A stretch of DNA of 64,000 nt from Malaya genurostris (GCF_030247185.1 NC_080571.1:344565879-344629878); one strand, 5' to 3'; shown: positions 12,273 to 23,625, counted from the stretch's first letter. Numbers and translations are program-made. The notes: a model not told the origin generated them from the sequence alone.

Positions 12273-14709
12273 TATATTCGTCACCGTTTCAGAGAAAATC
12301 AGATTTGAAGTGTGAAAATAGCCCTCTAAAACACCCTAAAACACACTGGCCTCAGACCTTAAGGAACGGGGCCTCATTTTCGCCACTGACTGAAGCAGTT
12401 GAATAATGCCCGGAGGTCGTTCCACACGTTTTTTCACTATTCAAGCAATGTTTGCGTAATAAATGTAGTGTTAACAACAATCTTACACCTTCTTCCATTC
12501 GCTTCGTGAAAGAATTAGAAAATACTCAAACTAAAAAACGAATGAAGAATTCATTACACTTTCGAGAGGTGAAATTTTGAAAATGCACCCAACTGAGCAT
12601 AGTAAAGAAAAACGTAGTCCTACGTCAAATGCTAAATTGCTAAATTTAATAAATTTCTTTCCAGTGGGAAAAAAGAAAGCGGTTGGTTGTGAGCGTAGAA
12701 TCACCTTGACTTAATATCTCTTAGTGTTGGGCTTTTCTGAACGTCATGGGACAGGTAACCGGGGGACTAGTTCTTGGGTGAAGGCTGACATTGAAGATCT
12801 AGTTCCACGAAAGGCATCTAGTGATAAAATCTTGTGGTTTGGGTTAAATTTTTAACACTATTAAGCATCGAATCTGAATACATCGATTCACTGCATGGAA
12901 TTGTATAAACACCGAGCTACTATCTTTGTTTAATTGTATGGAACCTTCAGTATCGTTTATTGTAGTTCTAACAGAGCAATGCTTGAAATCTGTGGTGATT
13001 GCATTCAATCACGGCAGCACCAGAGTCGACATCTTCTGTTCATTATTTAATTAATTTATTGAAAACTCAATTTTTTTAGAAGCATTTTAAAATGAATCTG
13101 GCTAAAACCTCCAAAAACATCTTTATCAATTCATCCATTCCAGACAATTTCCCCGGAGCAATTAACAATACTGCCACTACATCAACTATCGCATAATTCA
13201 AATCCATCCGGACTCACACAACGGTTTACGTACTAATTTTTTACACTTGAATGTGGATTCCGAGGGTGTTTTTCATTTCATAATGCCCCATTCAGATGCA
13301 TTGTTAAATTAAACCGAGGAAATGGTTTGCACGGCTTCAACCAACTTCAGAAGCTCTACCGGCGATGGATCCGCCGACCGACGATTATATTTCCATTCAG
13401 TCTACGTATGGCCATACGAGCCGGGGGTACTGGCTTCTGCTCAAGTGCTATCCTCTCTTGGCGTCACAGTCGAGTAAATATTTGAGTTGAAAAAAAAGCG
13501 AAATGTTTTCCACTGTGCCGGCGAACGGTTTCCTATTACGGATGGAGCGAGTATTTTCCATTAACCCTTGCACTCGCAGTCGCCATTGGGTGCTTTCGGG
13601 AATGTCTAGTGGGCAGAAAAAAAATTGCCCGGAAAATTACGCCACCTCGAAATGATCACTTTCATCCATCATTCGTGCATGCATGCATCCAGTGCAGTTT
13701 CGTTGGATGGTTTTACACACTCGGCCTGGACTCTATTGAACAAAAACAGTTGACGTACAAGAGGCGTACATTTCTCTTACTCATGTTATTTTAAATATCA
13801 CTCGAATGACACATTCCATGAAATTTAATAGATCACCATTGTTGTAAAAATATACGACCCTCAATTTGACCAGCACGGAAGAACCCTACTAAAGCCTTCC
13901 GTTGAACGGCGCCAGCTTTAAACGTTCCGAGATTTCCACACTTGAGTATTAAAAAGCGCACATCGTTTAGCGTTTAATGTTCCTTTTAATTTTCGCATCC
14001 GTTCGCTCGGTGTAGGATTTCCTGCGGAACCTGACTCCTCTTCGGTATCAGCATCGTATCCCATCTTCTTCTGACATACCGGCCATCGTCGGTCCTTGGT
14101 GCAGACAAGTGTGATGTGCTAAAATGTGGCTTGAAAGAAATTCGTCCGGTGGATGGAAGGGCAATAAAAATTCTTCTTGCCGCGCCGGCGTTCGTCTCTA
14201 CTTCAACCTACGGTCAGCTGTCTCGGAACTCCAGATGCCATTGAAGTGAGCGAACAACACCTACGGATCAACATAAATATTGCTGGCCCGGATGCTACGG
14301 GGATACGACGGACGTGCTTTCCTGTACTGTGCCGAGCGAAGCATGAACCAGTTTGGTAAAAATTCGCACGTACTCAAGAAACGACGGTTACGTAGATTGA
14401 AACTGACTGAATCCGGCTCAGTACTAGAGTATTTTCGCTTCGCTCTAAATGATGAAAAATCTTGAAAAAACTTCCTATGATATTGACTAGGTACAATATT
14501 CGGTAAATCCAAAATTAATGATTCAGTGTGTATGAATTCAGGTAGTATTTCCGGTCATAGTAGCTTTTGCCTTTGCCAAATGGGATAGCAGGTGATCAGG
14601 CTTCACCTACTTCGATTGAAATGAAAGTTTGCACACGTCTTCAATATGATAAATCATGTTGGGGAAAATGGCGTTGATGAGGAAGTTTAATGGGCGAGTA
14701 GGGTCTTGC
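12273..14709. other. Unassigned DNA, no gene supported
   Basis: No open frame with a recognisable domain. Short frames at 13609-13794 and 14177-14512 overlap on both strands and look spurious. A palindromic word cgtagtcctacg at about 12614 also occurs at about 46605, which indicates a shared dispersed repeat. Confidence 0.45.
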
Positions 14710-15168
14710 CGACGACACGACCAGGCACTTCGAAGAAAAATCGAAATAAAACGTGTCTGTTAGCGATTTACCACCAGTTACCACAAATATAGCGACCCCT
14801 TGATAATGATAAAAATATTCTTCTCGAGCAACACTGTTTAAGTTGCTACGAACTAGTTACCTAGGATCCCCGAATAAATAAACAAAACTATTTGATAACG
14901 TTGAGGAACAGTTAAAATTATTTAACTTTTGGTCCCTCATTACCACTTTATAAGAGTAACTTAAGAAAGTAGAACGTGAAATGTTACAGCCATCATGAGT
15001 GCAAGCTGTAATAAAAGTGAGTGCATGAAATTTTATTTGTGAGCTTTCAATATAGGTATGTTGTGGTATATAAACATACCATGATTACGTTCCAAATATT
15101 ATCTTGATATTACATCATTTTCATTCAGTTAACACAGTTTTTACTCTTTGCAGTTCACCGTATTCGGA

Positions 15169-15183
15169 AATGATCTTAGAGTT
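15169..15183. repeat. Target site duplication, 3' side of I-clade element
   Basis: The 15-bp word aatgatcttagagtt occurs here and at 21229-21243. Its last two T's merge with the poly(T), which is the minus-strand poly(A) tail, so the duplication is 13-15 bp. Confidence 0.93.
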
Positions 15184-15798
15184 TTTTTTTTTTTTTTCAA
15201 TAGTATAATATATATTTTCAGGCACACTGCTTAAGCTCTAAGATGCCAAGGGTATTTCCTAATCTTAATTAACGACTAACTTAAAACTAGAATAGTATCA
15301 TTAGATTATGTCGTCTAGAATTTTTGGAAAAAGCTTTTAGCTGGCGTTCGGCAGTGGTCGGTGAATTGAATATTGCATGACTTCCAGTTGGTGCTATCTA
15401 TGGCCGCTTCCTTTCAGTTCGTGTGGGTCCGCGGGAAACACCCCCAGGCTACGAAGGCCCGGCGGGTGGCCCGCATGCTGGTCATCGACTGGAGCGTAGG
15501 ACCGTAGGCGGTGATGGTGATGTTACGAAGAGATGAAAAAATAAAAAAAGTAAATATTGTGGAAACCGAGGTAAATAGGGGGTATGGAAACAAAATGTCT
15601 GAAAACTACAGAGATCTAATTAGTTGCCATCGAGATGGTGAAGAGACGGGGGAAGGGGGAACGAAAAGTTAGTGACAAAAAAAGATCTTGTTAGTTCCAA
15701 TGAAGATGGTGGACAGGGACGGTGATCGAGAGGATCGGGCGGATGTTAGTGTCGAACCTGTAGGTGGAGATTATACTTTCTGAGCGAGGTATAACAGA

Positions 15799-16890
15799 TT
15801 ACACTTGGATATTAATGTGTTTGAGGTACTGGTATATAAGAAGCATATAAGAGATATCCCGACTAGCCAACACATCTCGGACCGGAACTTCAGGTGGTCT
15901 ACCTCGGGCCCTTAGGGAGTCCTTTAATAAAGACCTGGCGTCACGATACTCCGTACACGTCCATACGACATGCTCGATGTCCTGATAACCGTCACCACAA
16001 GCGCAGAGACCGCTCTCCACGACTCCAATACGCCGGAGGTGCGCGTTGAAGGTGTAATGGTTTGACATGAGCCGAGACATCACACGAATGAAGTCACGAC
16101 TCACGTTCATCCCCCTGAACCAAGGTTTCGTCGATACCCTAGGGATAATGGAATGCAGCCATCGTCCCAGTTCGCCATTGCTCCATGAAGTTTGCCAACT
16201 TTCGAGAGTTTTCTGACGAGAGATACTGAAAAATTCATTGAAGCAGATTGGTCTTTCATAAATATCACCTTCTAATGCGCCCACCTTAGCCAATGAGTCT
16301 GCCTTTTCATTGCCCGGAATGGAACAATGCGAAGGGACCCAGACTAACGATATTAAATAAGACCGTTCAGATAAAGTTCTCAAATGTTCCCGTATTTTCC
16401 CCAGGAAATATGGGGGATACTTTCCTGACTTCATTGCCCGGAGAGCTTCTATTGAGCTTAGACTGTCCGTGACAATGAAGTAATGGTCTTTGGGCAAGGT
16501 TTCAATGATCTCGAGGGTGTACTGAATAGCAGCTAATTCTGCGACGTAGACTGAAGCCGGATCACTGAGTTTGTACGAAGCGGTGATGTTCTGATTGAAG
16601 ATTCCGAAGCCTGTGGACCTGTTGATGTTTGATCCGTCAGTGTAAAACATCTTTTCACAGTTGACTGTTCTAAATTTATTATAAAAAATATTTGGGGCCA
16701 CTTGAGGGCGCACGTGGTCCGGAATTCCACGAATTTCTTCTCTCATGGATGTGTCGAAAAACACAGTAGAATTAGTAGTATCCAAGAAATGAGCACGGTT
16801 GGAAACAAACGAAGAAGGATTAATATTCTGAGCCATGTAATCAAAATACAAGGACATAAAACGGGTCTGAGAATTGAGCTCGACAAGCCT
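15799..16890 (-). pseudogene. ORF2 C-terminal part: RNase H domain, out of frame
   Basis: This frame continues ORF2 after a one-base shift near 16889-16891 (an A run on the coding strand); the protein resumes at about RLVELNSQTRF. Its first Met is at 16857, giving a 352-aa open frame. RNase H catalytic acidic residues are visible, numbered from that Met: D74 (YTDGS), E107 (VAELAA), D131 (VTDSLS), D187 (NEKADSLA), with H177 in VPSHCSIPGNEKAD. Near the C-terminus CACGDGYQDIEHVVWTC forms the Cys/His motif often found at the end of I- and jockey-group ORF2. In active elements the domain removes RNA from the cDNA hybrid during integration. Only the frameshift separates it from the RT part, so this copy cannot make full-length ORF2 unless frameshifting or a sequence error is involved. 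Confidence 0.92.
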
Positions 16891-19478
16891 TTCAAGTTTT
16901 CAATCACCATCGGATTTAAGATATCGCATCGGATTAGCAATCGATATGAGAGATCCCAGAATCGGTTTTTCAACGGTAAGACGCCCGCGAGCACTTCGAG
17001 ACTCATCGTATGAGTCGACTGCATGCAACCTAAGGCAATACGCAAACAACGATACTGAATTCTTTCCAGTTTAATTAAATGGGTGTTCGCGGCAGATCGG
17101 AAGCAGAAGCATCCATATTCCATTACGGACAATATCGTTGTTTGGTACAGCCTGATCAGGTCTCCTGGGTTTGCACCCCACCAAGTTCCGGTTATTGTGC
17201 GAAGAAAATTGATTCTCTGCTGGCATTTTTGTTTCAGATATCTAATGTGACATCCCCAGGTGCCTTTGGAGTCGAACCAGACCCCGAGATATTTAAATGT
17301 GAAGACCTGAGCTATGGTTCCACCCCCTAGTTGAAGCTGTAGTTGTGCTGGTTCTCGCTTTCTTGAAAATACGACCAGCTCAGTTTTCTCCGTAGAGAAC
17401 TCGATACCCATTTGAAGAGCCCATGTCGACAAGTTGTCGAGGGTATCTTGTAATGGTCCTTGGAGATCGGCAGCTTTGGGTCCTATAATGGACACAACGC
17501 TGTCGTCGGCAAGTTGTCTTAGCGTGCAAGATGTGTTGATACATTCATCAATGTTGTTTACGTAAAAGTTATATAAAAGGGGGCTTAAGCATGAGCCCTG
17601 AGGAAGACCCATGTAACTGAATCGTATTGTCGACAAATCACCATGTGCAAAATACATGTGTTTCTCGGACAATAGATTATGTAAAAAGGTATTCAAAACC
17701 GGCGAAAGACCATGCTGGTGCAGCTTCTTAGATAGGATATTTATAGAAACTGAATCAAAAGCCCCCTTGATATCTAGGAATACTGATGCCATTTGTTCTT
17801 TACGAGCAAATGCCATTTGAATTTCGGTTGAGAGCAACGCAAGACAATCGTTCGTTCCTTTACCCCTGCGGAAGCCGAATTGTGTATCTGAAAGTAAACC
17901 ATTAGTCTCGACCCAATTGTCTAGACGGAAGAGAATCATTTTTTCGAACAACTTCCGGATACAGGAAAGCATAGCAATCGGCCGATACGAATTGTGATCG
18001 GAGGCTGGTTTCCCAGGTTTTTGAATGGCGATAACTCTCACTTGTCTCCAGTCGTGTGGAACAATATTACCCTCGAGGAACTTGTTAAACAAATTCAGCA
18101 AGCGCCTTTTGGCAGAGTCAGGAAGCTTTTTCAACAAGTTGAATTTAATTCTGTCTAACCCCGGGGCCTTATTGTTACACGACAAGAGCGCAAGTGAGAA
18201 CTCTACCATCGAAAACGGTGTTTCGTTTGTATTCGAAGTCGCGGCGCGGGATATCTTCTGTTCCGGAACAGAATCAGGACATACTTTTTTAGCGAAATCG
18301 AATATCCAGCGGTTAGAATATTCCTCGCTTTCGTTCGTTGTGTTTTGGTTGCGCATTCGTCGGGCTGTGTTCCAAAGAGTGCTCATCGATGTTTCTTTTG
18401 TTAATCCGTCAACAAACCGTCGCCAGTAACCTAGTTTCTTTGCTTTAACTAAGTTCTTCATTTGCTTATCTAGCGCTGCGTAATTTCTATAATTATCAGG
18501 TGTTCCATATTTTCTGAACTTTTTGAATGCTAAAGATCTTTCCGCGTTCAGTGATGAGCACTCTTTGTCCCACCACGGGTTGGGAGGACGAATGTTAGTA
18601 TTCGCGCCGGGTATACGTTTCGTCTGAGCTTGAATCGCAGTGTCGAGAATCAAGCCAGCCATAAACGTATACTCTTCCTCCGGAGGAAGTTCTTGTGTTG
18701 TTTCTATTTTCTCAGATATCGATATTGCGTAGCATTTCCAATCAATATTTCGTGTGAGGTCATACAAAACATTGATTGTTTCCGATGGTCTTAATCCGCT
18801 GGCGATTGAAATTACGATAGGCAGATGATCGCTACCGTGGGGATCAGGGATTACCTTCCACGTGCAATCCAACCGTAGCGATGTCGAGCAGAGGGATAAG
18901 TCCAGCGCACTTGGTCTTGCTGGTGGTGCGGGAATTCGTGTCATTTCTCCCGTATTCAAGATTGTCATATTGAAGTTGTCGCAAATATCATGGATCATAG
19001 CTGATCTGTTATCATCATGAAGACAACCCCATCCCGTACCGTGAGAGTTAAAGTCTCCTAAAACTAACGTCGGTGCGGGAAGAAGTTGCATGATACTGCT
19101 GAGCCAGTGGTACCCAACTGAGGCTCTAGGGGGAATATAGATGGAAGCAATACAAAGGTCCTTGCCTTTAATTGTGACATGACATGCGACAACTTCAATA
19201 CCTGATATCGAGGGGAGGTTAATTCGAAAGAAGGAATAGCACTTTTTGATCCCCAAAAGTACTCCTCCGTAGGGATTATCTCGATCCAGGCGAATAATGT
19301 TAAAATCGTGGAAGTTTAGTGATACATCAAAAGTTAACCAAGTTTCGCACAATGCAAATGCGTCACATTTCAGATTATTTACTAAGTATTTAAAAGGATC
19401 TATTTTCGGGATGATACTTCTACAGTTCCACTGTAAAACAGTGATCGAATCCTTGACCTCGTTCGAAAAATTAGCCAT
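16743..19478 (-). pseudogene. ORF2: endonuclease and reverse transcriptase of the I-clade element
   Basis: A 911-aa open frame. The AP-endonuclease domain fills about residues 1-225: N18 (QWNCRS), E45 (LCETW), D142/N144 (LGDFNSH) and D217/H218 (GSDHLP). It nicks target DNA. The reverse transcriptase spans about 480-760: FLDIKGAFD (D569, D575), GLPQGSCLSPLLYNFYVN, and the catalytic LADDS (D658, D659). The start ATG (19478-19476) overlaps the ORF1 stop as ATGGCTAA, an 8-base overlap that suggests termination-reinitiation coupling of the two ORFs. The natural ORF2 continues into an RNase H domain, but the frame shifts near 16890 and ends in a spurious hydrophobic tail. EN and RT look complete with all key residues, so the damage is confined to one base. 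Confidence 0.94.
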
Positions 19479-20829
19479 CGAAGGAAACGATTGCTGAGAG
19501 GAGGGGCCATTTTGCAGTCAGCTGCATCAAAAACATTTTAACTTTTGGCAGGAAAGTCATCAAAATACCTTTTAGGGGGTCAGAAATGTTGAAGACGGAA
19601 AATATAAAGTCCACAATGTCACTGAATTTTACAAGTCCAGCACTTGATGTGTTTTCTGGTTCCTTGGGGACTTTCGGGGTTTTGGGTGTCCCCGGAAGTG
19701 TTGGATATTCTTTCTCCGATTTCAAGTCTCCGGAACTAGGAGCTTTTGGCTTCTTCTTTTCGTTTTTTTTACCAACACTTCCTTCTGCTGTTACTTTTGG
19801 AGGGCCTTCAAGAGATATCTTCGAACCCTTTCTAGGGAGTTTAGGAGATGATATATTTTTCCTCTTCCTAAAACTACGAGGGACAGTTGAAGATGTACCT
19901 TCTTGAGGATCGTCAGAGTCGCAATCGTCCGCAGACAAACAGGTGTAGGGGTTCTGTTCAGGTGGTGTGGCGATTTTCAGCATTTCTGCGAACGAGCGGT
20001 TTGATCGTTGCTTGAGAGATCGTTTCAAATGATCTCCACGCAATTTATACGCAGAACATGCTGTGAGGTCATGCGGGGCCGCCCCACAGTAAAAACACTT
20101 TTCAATGTCTCTGTCGCAAACGCCATCCGCATGACTCTCTCCACACTTCGAGCAGCGGGGCCGATTTCCACAATGGGAAGCTGTGTGTCCTAGTTGTTGA
20201 CAACTAGTGCAATTCATTACCCGTGGTACGAAAAGTCGTACAGGTAGACGAACCCTGGCCAGGAGAACGAATTTCGGCAAAGCCGAGCCGGAGAAGGTCA
20301 CCCGATACGAGTCCGAGTGGGGATAAGACTTTGTCCCATCCGCGGCGATCGATACTGAATGCAAACGTTTGCAGTCCAGTATCTTGACATTCTTAAGCAA
20401 GGGATCTTTAAAACATCCGACCCCATGTTTGAGAATGTCCTCGCATGTCAGACTTGGATCCGTGATCACTCCGTCTATCTCGACTTCGCGAGCTGGTATA
20501 TAAACGCGGTAGTCCCGCGTAAAGTGATCGTTTCGAGCGATCTCATTAGCATGTTTCAGACTGGTCAACGAGACCCTGAGCTTATCGGGACGAATTTTTG
20601 AAATAAATTTCAATGTTGTATATTTCGACTCCAAGTCTTTAGATATTTTCAAAATATTAAGCGGTTTATTCTTCTCTTTGGTCCGAAAATAAACCACATA
20701 AAGGCCGGCCGAGGGTGAAGGCTCTTCGGGATACTGTTTAACCCGGTGAGTCTTACTATTTGGGGCAGATTTAAAATCTGTTTCCATTTTATCTTCGGGG
20801 GGCAGGGGAGAATTTAATGGACTTGCCAT
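19471..20829 (-). CDS. ORF1 (Gag-like nucleic-acid-binding protein) of the I-clade element
   Basis: A 452-aa protein that coats retrotransposon RNA in I-type elements (family knowledge). An N-terminal Pro/Lys-rich segment is followed by an RRM-like region (about 40-200) and three CCHC zinc knuckles: residues 207-220 (C-x2-C-x4-H-x4-C), 226-238 and 245-258. A basic Ser/Pro/Lys-rich tail with PKAPSSGD-type low-complexity sequence spans about 300-400, with a hydrophobic C-terminal stretch after that. ATG at 20829-20827 is the first in-frame Met after the putative 5' UTR. The stop at 19473-19471 overlaps the ORF2 start. No internal stop or frameshift is seen, so ORF1 appears intact. Confidence 0.92.
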   Translation of the reverse strand: MASPLNSPLPPEDKMETDFKSAPNSKTHRVKQYPEEPSPSAGLYVVYFRTKEKNKPLNILKISKDLESKYTTLKFISKIRPDKLRVSLTSLKHANEIARNDHFTRDYRVYIPAREVEIDGVITDPSLTCEDILKHGVGCFKDPLLKNVKILDCKRLHSVSIAADGTKSYPHSDSYRVTFSGSALPKFVLLARVRLPVRLFVPRVMNCTSCQQLGHTASHCGNRPRCSKCGESHADGVCDRDIEKCFYCGAAPHDLTACSAYKLRGDHLKRSLKQRSNRSFAEMLKIATPPEQNPYTCLSADDCDSDDPQEGTSSTVPRSFRKRKNISSPKLPRKGSKISLEGPPKVTAEGSVGKKNEKKKPKAPSSGDLKSEKEYPTLPGTPKTPKVPKEPENTSSAGLVKFSDIVDFIFSVFNISDPLKGILMTFLPKVKMFLMQLTAKWPLLSAIVSFDG

Positions 20830-21228
20830 AGCGCGGTTGAGGTTCCGCGCAAATTATAGGGGGAGTCAAAATATAAGACGATAAAGGGACACGAAGGGAA
20901 AAAATATTATACTTAGCTAATGATCCGTAGCAACTCGGCCGCTGAGGCCAAGCGTTAGTTACAACGACCTCCGAGAATAAATATGCACACAGCACCGGTT
21001 CACGGCACCACACTAAACGTCGGTTCACTGTTCTTATTGTTTTAACACAATAGCACCCGGCACTGTCTAACTGTATTTATTGTTTATACTGTATTGATCT
21101 ACTGCACAAGCTTGCGAATACAAAAGATTTGATATTAAATGACCTTGAAACGGATTAGAATGGATTAACGCACAGCTGCTCTAATGCAAACTACCATCCG
21201 ATCGATACGACGGTCACGAAAGGAATGT
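20830..21228 (-). promoter_or_regulatory. 5' UTR with probable internal promoter of the I-clade element
   Basis: This is the ~400-bp leader between the target duplication and the ORF1 ATG. I-type elements are transcribed by RNA polymerase II from an internal promoter in this region (family knowledge). I cannot point to a definite initiator or downstream promoter element by eye. Confidence 0.5.
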
Positions 21229-21243
21229 AATGATCTTAGAGTT
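21229..21243. repeat. Target site duplication, 5' side of I-clade element
   Basis: Exact copy of aatgatcttagagtt at 15169-15183. It marks the 5' boundary of the element and shows that the 5' end is complete rather than truncated. Confidence 0.93.
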
Positions 21244-21645
21244 GGACATGTACAGCCTGCAAGGGCGATATACAATTCCCTATAGAAAAACATTTGCCAG
21301 AAATTATTTGTCTGATAAAATTTTGCCCAGAACAGATCTCCTACCAGAAAAACATCTGCCAGAATAAACCAATCCTCAGAAAATCATCTCTTAGGATGGA
21401 CGTTTGATTCGTTTTCGAACGTTAACTGGTGTTTTGTAACATTGTACATTTTAGAAAATATCAAAAACTAACATATTTCAATACAATGAATAAATGAGAA
21501 TTGAAGGAAACGCTTAAAAATCATTCACTAATTTTATTTCATACTATTACGTACATTAAACTATCTGAGGAAAAGGACAAATACAGTGACGAATAAAAAT
21601 AAAAGGATTTTCCCTAGTGAGTCCAAGCTTCTGCAGTACATTCAA

Positions 21646-21873
21646 TCATTTCAATATCAGTGTAGTTTTTTGTATGTCCGTTTCCTTCAAGTAGATTTCA
21701 TTTGAGGTATCATTATTTATCGTTAGTAGCATGGCATAATTATTTTGAATGCCAAATGTGGCTAGAATCACTACACCAAGACCGACTAATTGATCCACTG
21801 GTCTAACAGCTAATGATGCTGGAGAACTTGTAACTGCATAAAACGGATCTTCCACTTGAACCGTTGAATCCAT
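21646..21873 (-). CDS. Hypothetical 75-aa frame inside TIR element copy A
   Basis: An open frame starting MDSTVQVEDPFYAV, with a central hydrophobic segment (LVGLGVVILATFGI) that could be a membrane helix. It is read inward from the right terminus of TIR element A, starting about 235 bp from the end. I do not recognise a family. I see no homologous frame in copy B. It may be captured sequence, a transposon-encoded remnant or chance. Confidence that it is translated is low. Confidence 0.25.
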   Translation of the reverse strand: MDSTVQVEDPFYAVTSSPASLAVRPVDQLVGLGVVILATFGIQNNYAMLLTINNDTSNEIYLKETDIQKTTLILK

Positions 21874-22109
21874 TCTAATTTTTCCGTAATAATATACCCG
21901 TTTTGCAGTTTCATTTGTTTACATTTCTTAAGTCTTCAATATACAGTAACCAAGGTTATGGCAACTGTTATTCAAAATCAATAAAATATCAACTTGTGTT
22001 GACAGTTTGAATATTTTTCCAAGCAATTTGGTTTTGACATTACGAGTTACTGAGGGGTAGTTAAATTTGCGATACAGTTTTAATAGAGAAGTGGCAGGTC
22101 GTGTCGTCG

Positions 22110-22645
22110 GTCTAGTACTTTTGAAAAATCATCGAATATTTTCATTATATTTTCTTTTAGTAAAACATTTCAAGAACATTCTTTGGAATTTTCATGCCTA
22201 TTGGAACGAAACTCTGGAAGTTATAGTTCTTTATCTATGGCTCTCTCATTCTTCGAAGAAGCAAGAGCTCGACGCACAGGTCCAAGATTTCTACTTCGAT
22301 TGACTTCAAAACTCGACAAAACATTCTTGAAATGTTCCATTATAAAAACTTATAAAAGAAAAAATATGATTTTTGGAAAATGTTAGACCCTACGGGCTCC
22401 CTTGAGTAATAAAATTGTTTCTATTGATTTCATAGAGAAAAAACTTTAAACGCGTTTTTCTCGAAAGCAGGTTTCAAAAACTACTGCACCAATTTTTTTT
22501 TAAATTTTGCACACACTTTCTACATATAAAAAACCAGACCCTAATGTTTTCCTTTTCATTGTTTATTACTTTGGGGAGGTTTTATACCTACAAAATGGCG
22601 GATTTTTTCGTGAAAAATCGTAGCTTTCACTTTGAACAACTACCA
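22110..22645. other. Unassigned repeat-like DNA
   Basis: No supported gene. Two overlapping short frames (22067-22303, 22183-22386) have no recognised domain. Sequence at 22440-22645 resembles widespread insect intergenic repeats but I cannot name it. Confidence 0.4.
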
Positions 22646-22735
22646 AAAATTAAAAAAATTAAAAAAATAAAAAAATTAAAAAAATAAAAAAATCAAAATA
22701 ATTAAAAAAATTAAAAAAATTAAAAAAAATCAAAC
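22646..22735. repeat. (TAAAAAA)n A-rich tract
   Basis: About 90 bp of attaaaaaa and ataaaaaa words. It may be the tail of a plus-strand element ending here, or the junction at which the minus-strand RTE fragment was truncated. Confidence 0.7.
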
Positions 22736-23625
22736 AGAAACGTTGGGGTCTAGAAAAACTTCTACTCTAGCCACCGTCGAAAGTTTTGAGCGCATGCATA
22801 CAGCAACCAAGTAGTGGTCCGAATCTATATTCGCACTGCGGTAGGTGCGAACATTGTTGATGTCCGAGAAAAATTTTCCGTCGATCAAAACATGGTCGAT
22901 TTGGTTTTCGGTCTGTTGGTCAGGTGATCTCCAGGTGGCTTTGTGGATATCCTTGCGGGGAAAGAAGGTGCTTCTGACTACCATTCCTCGGGAGGCCGCA
23001 AAGTTGACACACCGTTGGCCGTTGTTATTCGATGCGGCATGCAGGCTGTTCGGCCCGATTACCGGTCGGTACATTGCCTCCCTTCCTACCTGGGCATTCA
23101 TGTCCCCGATGACAATTTTTACGTCTCTGCGTGGGCAGCCGTCATAGGCTTGTTCCAGCTGCACGTAGAACGCTTCTTTCTCGTCCTCGGGTCTCCCTTC
23201 ATGTGGGCAGTGCACGTTGATGATGCTGTAATTGAAAAAACGGCCTTTAATTCTCAACTTACACATCCTAGCGTTGATCGGCTGCCACCCAATCACTCGC
23301 TGACGCATCTTGCCCAGCACTATAAAGCCAGTTCCCAGCTCGTTCGTTGTGCCACAGCTTTGGTAGAAGGTAGCCGCTCGATGCCCGCTTTTCCACACCT
23401 TCTGTCCCATCCAACAAAGCTCCTGCAGCGCTACGACGTCGAAGCTGCGAGGATTTAGTTCGTCGTATATTATCCTGTCGCAGCCTGCGAAACCTAGCGA
23501 CTTGCAGTTCCATGTTCCAAGTTTCCAATCGTAGTCCTTTTTTCGTTGCGTGGGTCTATGCCGATTGTTCCGGGTCGTATTCTCTCCTGTATCATTCGTA
23601 ATAGGTGTTTTACGGGCGGCTTATT
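22730..23625 (-). pseudogene. RTE-type (JAM1/BovB-like) endonuclease fragment
   Basis: A minus-strand frame open from an in-frame stop near 23625 down to 22730 encodes a complete-looking AP-type endonuclease domain. Catalytic motifs in order are LGTWNCKSL (Asn), VVALQELCW (Glu), INVHCPH, IGDMNAQVGRE (Asp/Asn), IDHVLIDGKFF and DSDHYLVAV (Asp/His). The first Met-initiated stretch is 23410-22730 (226 aa), but the domain begins upstream of it. Such fragments are often auto-annotated as craniofacial development protein 2-like, but the family is the RTE retrotransposon endonuclease (established knowledge). The RT domain is missing: the frame ends soon after the endonuclease at an A/T-rich tract. 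The region 23640-24000 is GC-richer and may be its 5' UTR. An isolated endonuclease cannot retrotranspose. Confidence 0.85.

Larger units (their letters stand above)
15184..21228 (-). mobile_element. Full-length I-clade non-LTR retrotransposon
   Basis: A complete ~6.05-kb element on the minus strand. The order is 5' UTR (about 20830-21228), ORF1 (20829-19471), ORF2 with endonuclease and RT (19478-16743), a frameshifted RNase H part (to 15799), a 3' UTR of about 615 bp, and an A-tail seen as T's at about 15182-15197. It is bounded by the 15-bp duplication aatgatcttagagtt. ORF1 with three zinc knuckles, AP-type endonuclease, RT and RNase H is the architecture of the I clade (I factor, mosquito I elements). 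The LOA clade is the main alternative. Perfect duplications, intact ends and a single visible frameshift indicate a fairly recent insertion. Confidence 0.93.
14710..22109. mobile_element. TIR element copy A, split by an I-clade retrotransposon
   Basis: The left end (14710-14886) matches 49422-49601 and the right end (about 21918-22109) matches about 50990-51166, each over roughly 180 bp and in the same orientation. The extreme ends are inverted repeats: CGACGACACGACC on the left and its complement on the right. Subterminal words such as ccagttac and agttacc recur near both ends. Subtracting the retrotransposon insert (15184-21228 plus one target copy) leaves about 1.34 kb. Flanks gtcttgc (14703-14709) and gtctagt (22110-22116) match at 5 of 7 positions and may be a decayed target duplication. 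No transposase is recognisable, so it is non-autonomous. The superfamily is uncertain; P-like or hAT-like would fit a 7-8-bp duplication. Confidence 0.75.

Noticed and set aside
22067..22386. Two overlapping 67-78-aa plus-strand frames as a gene
   Set aside because: The first begins inside the TIR of element A, both lack domains, and the two frames exclude each other.
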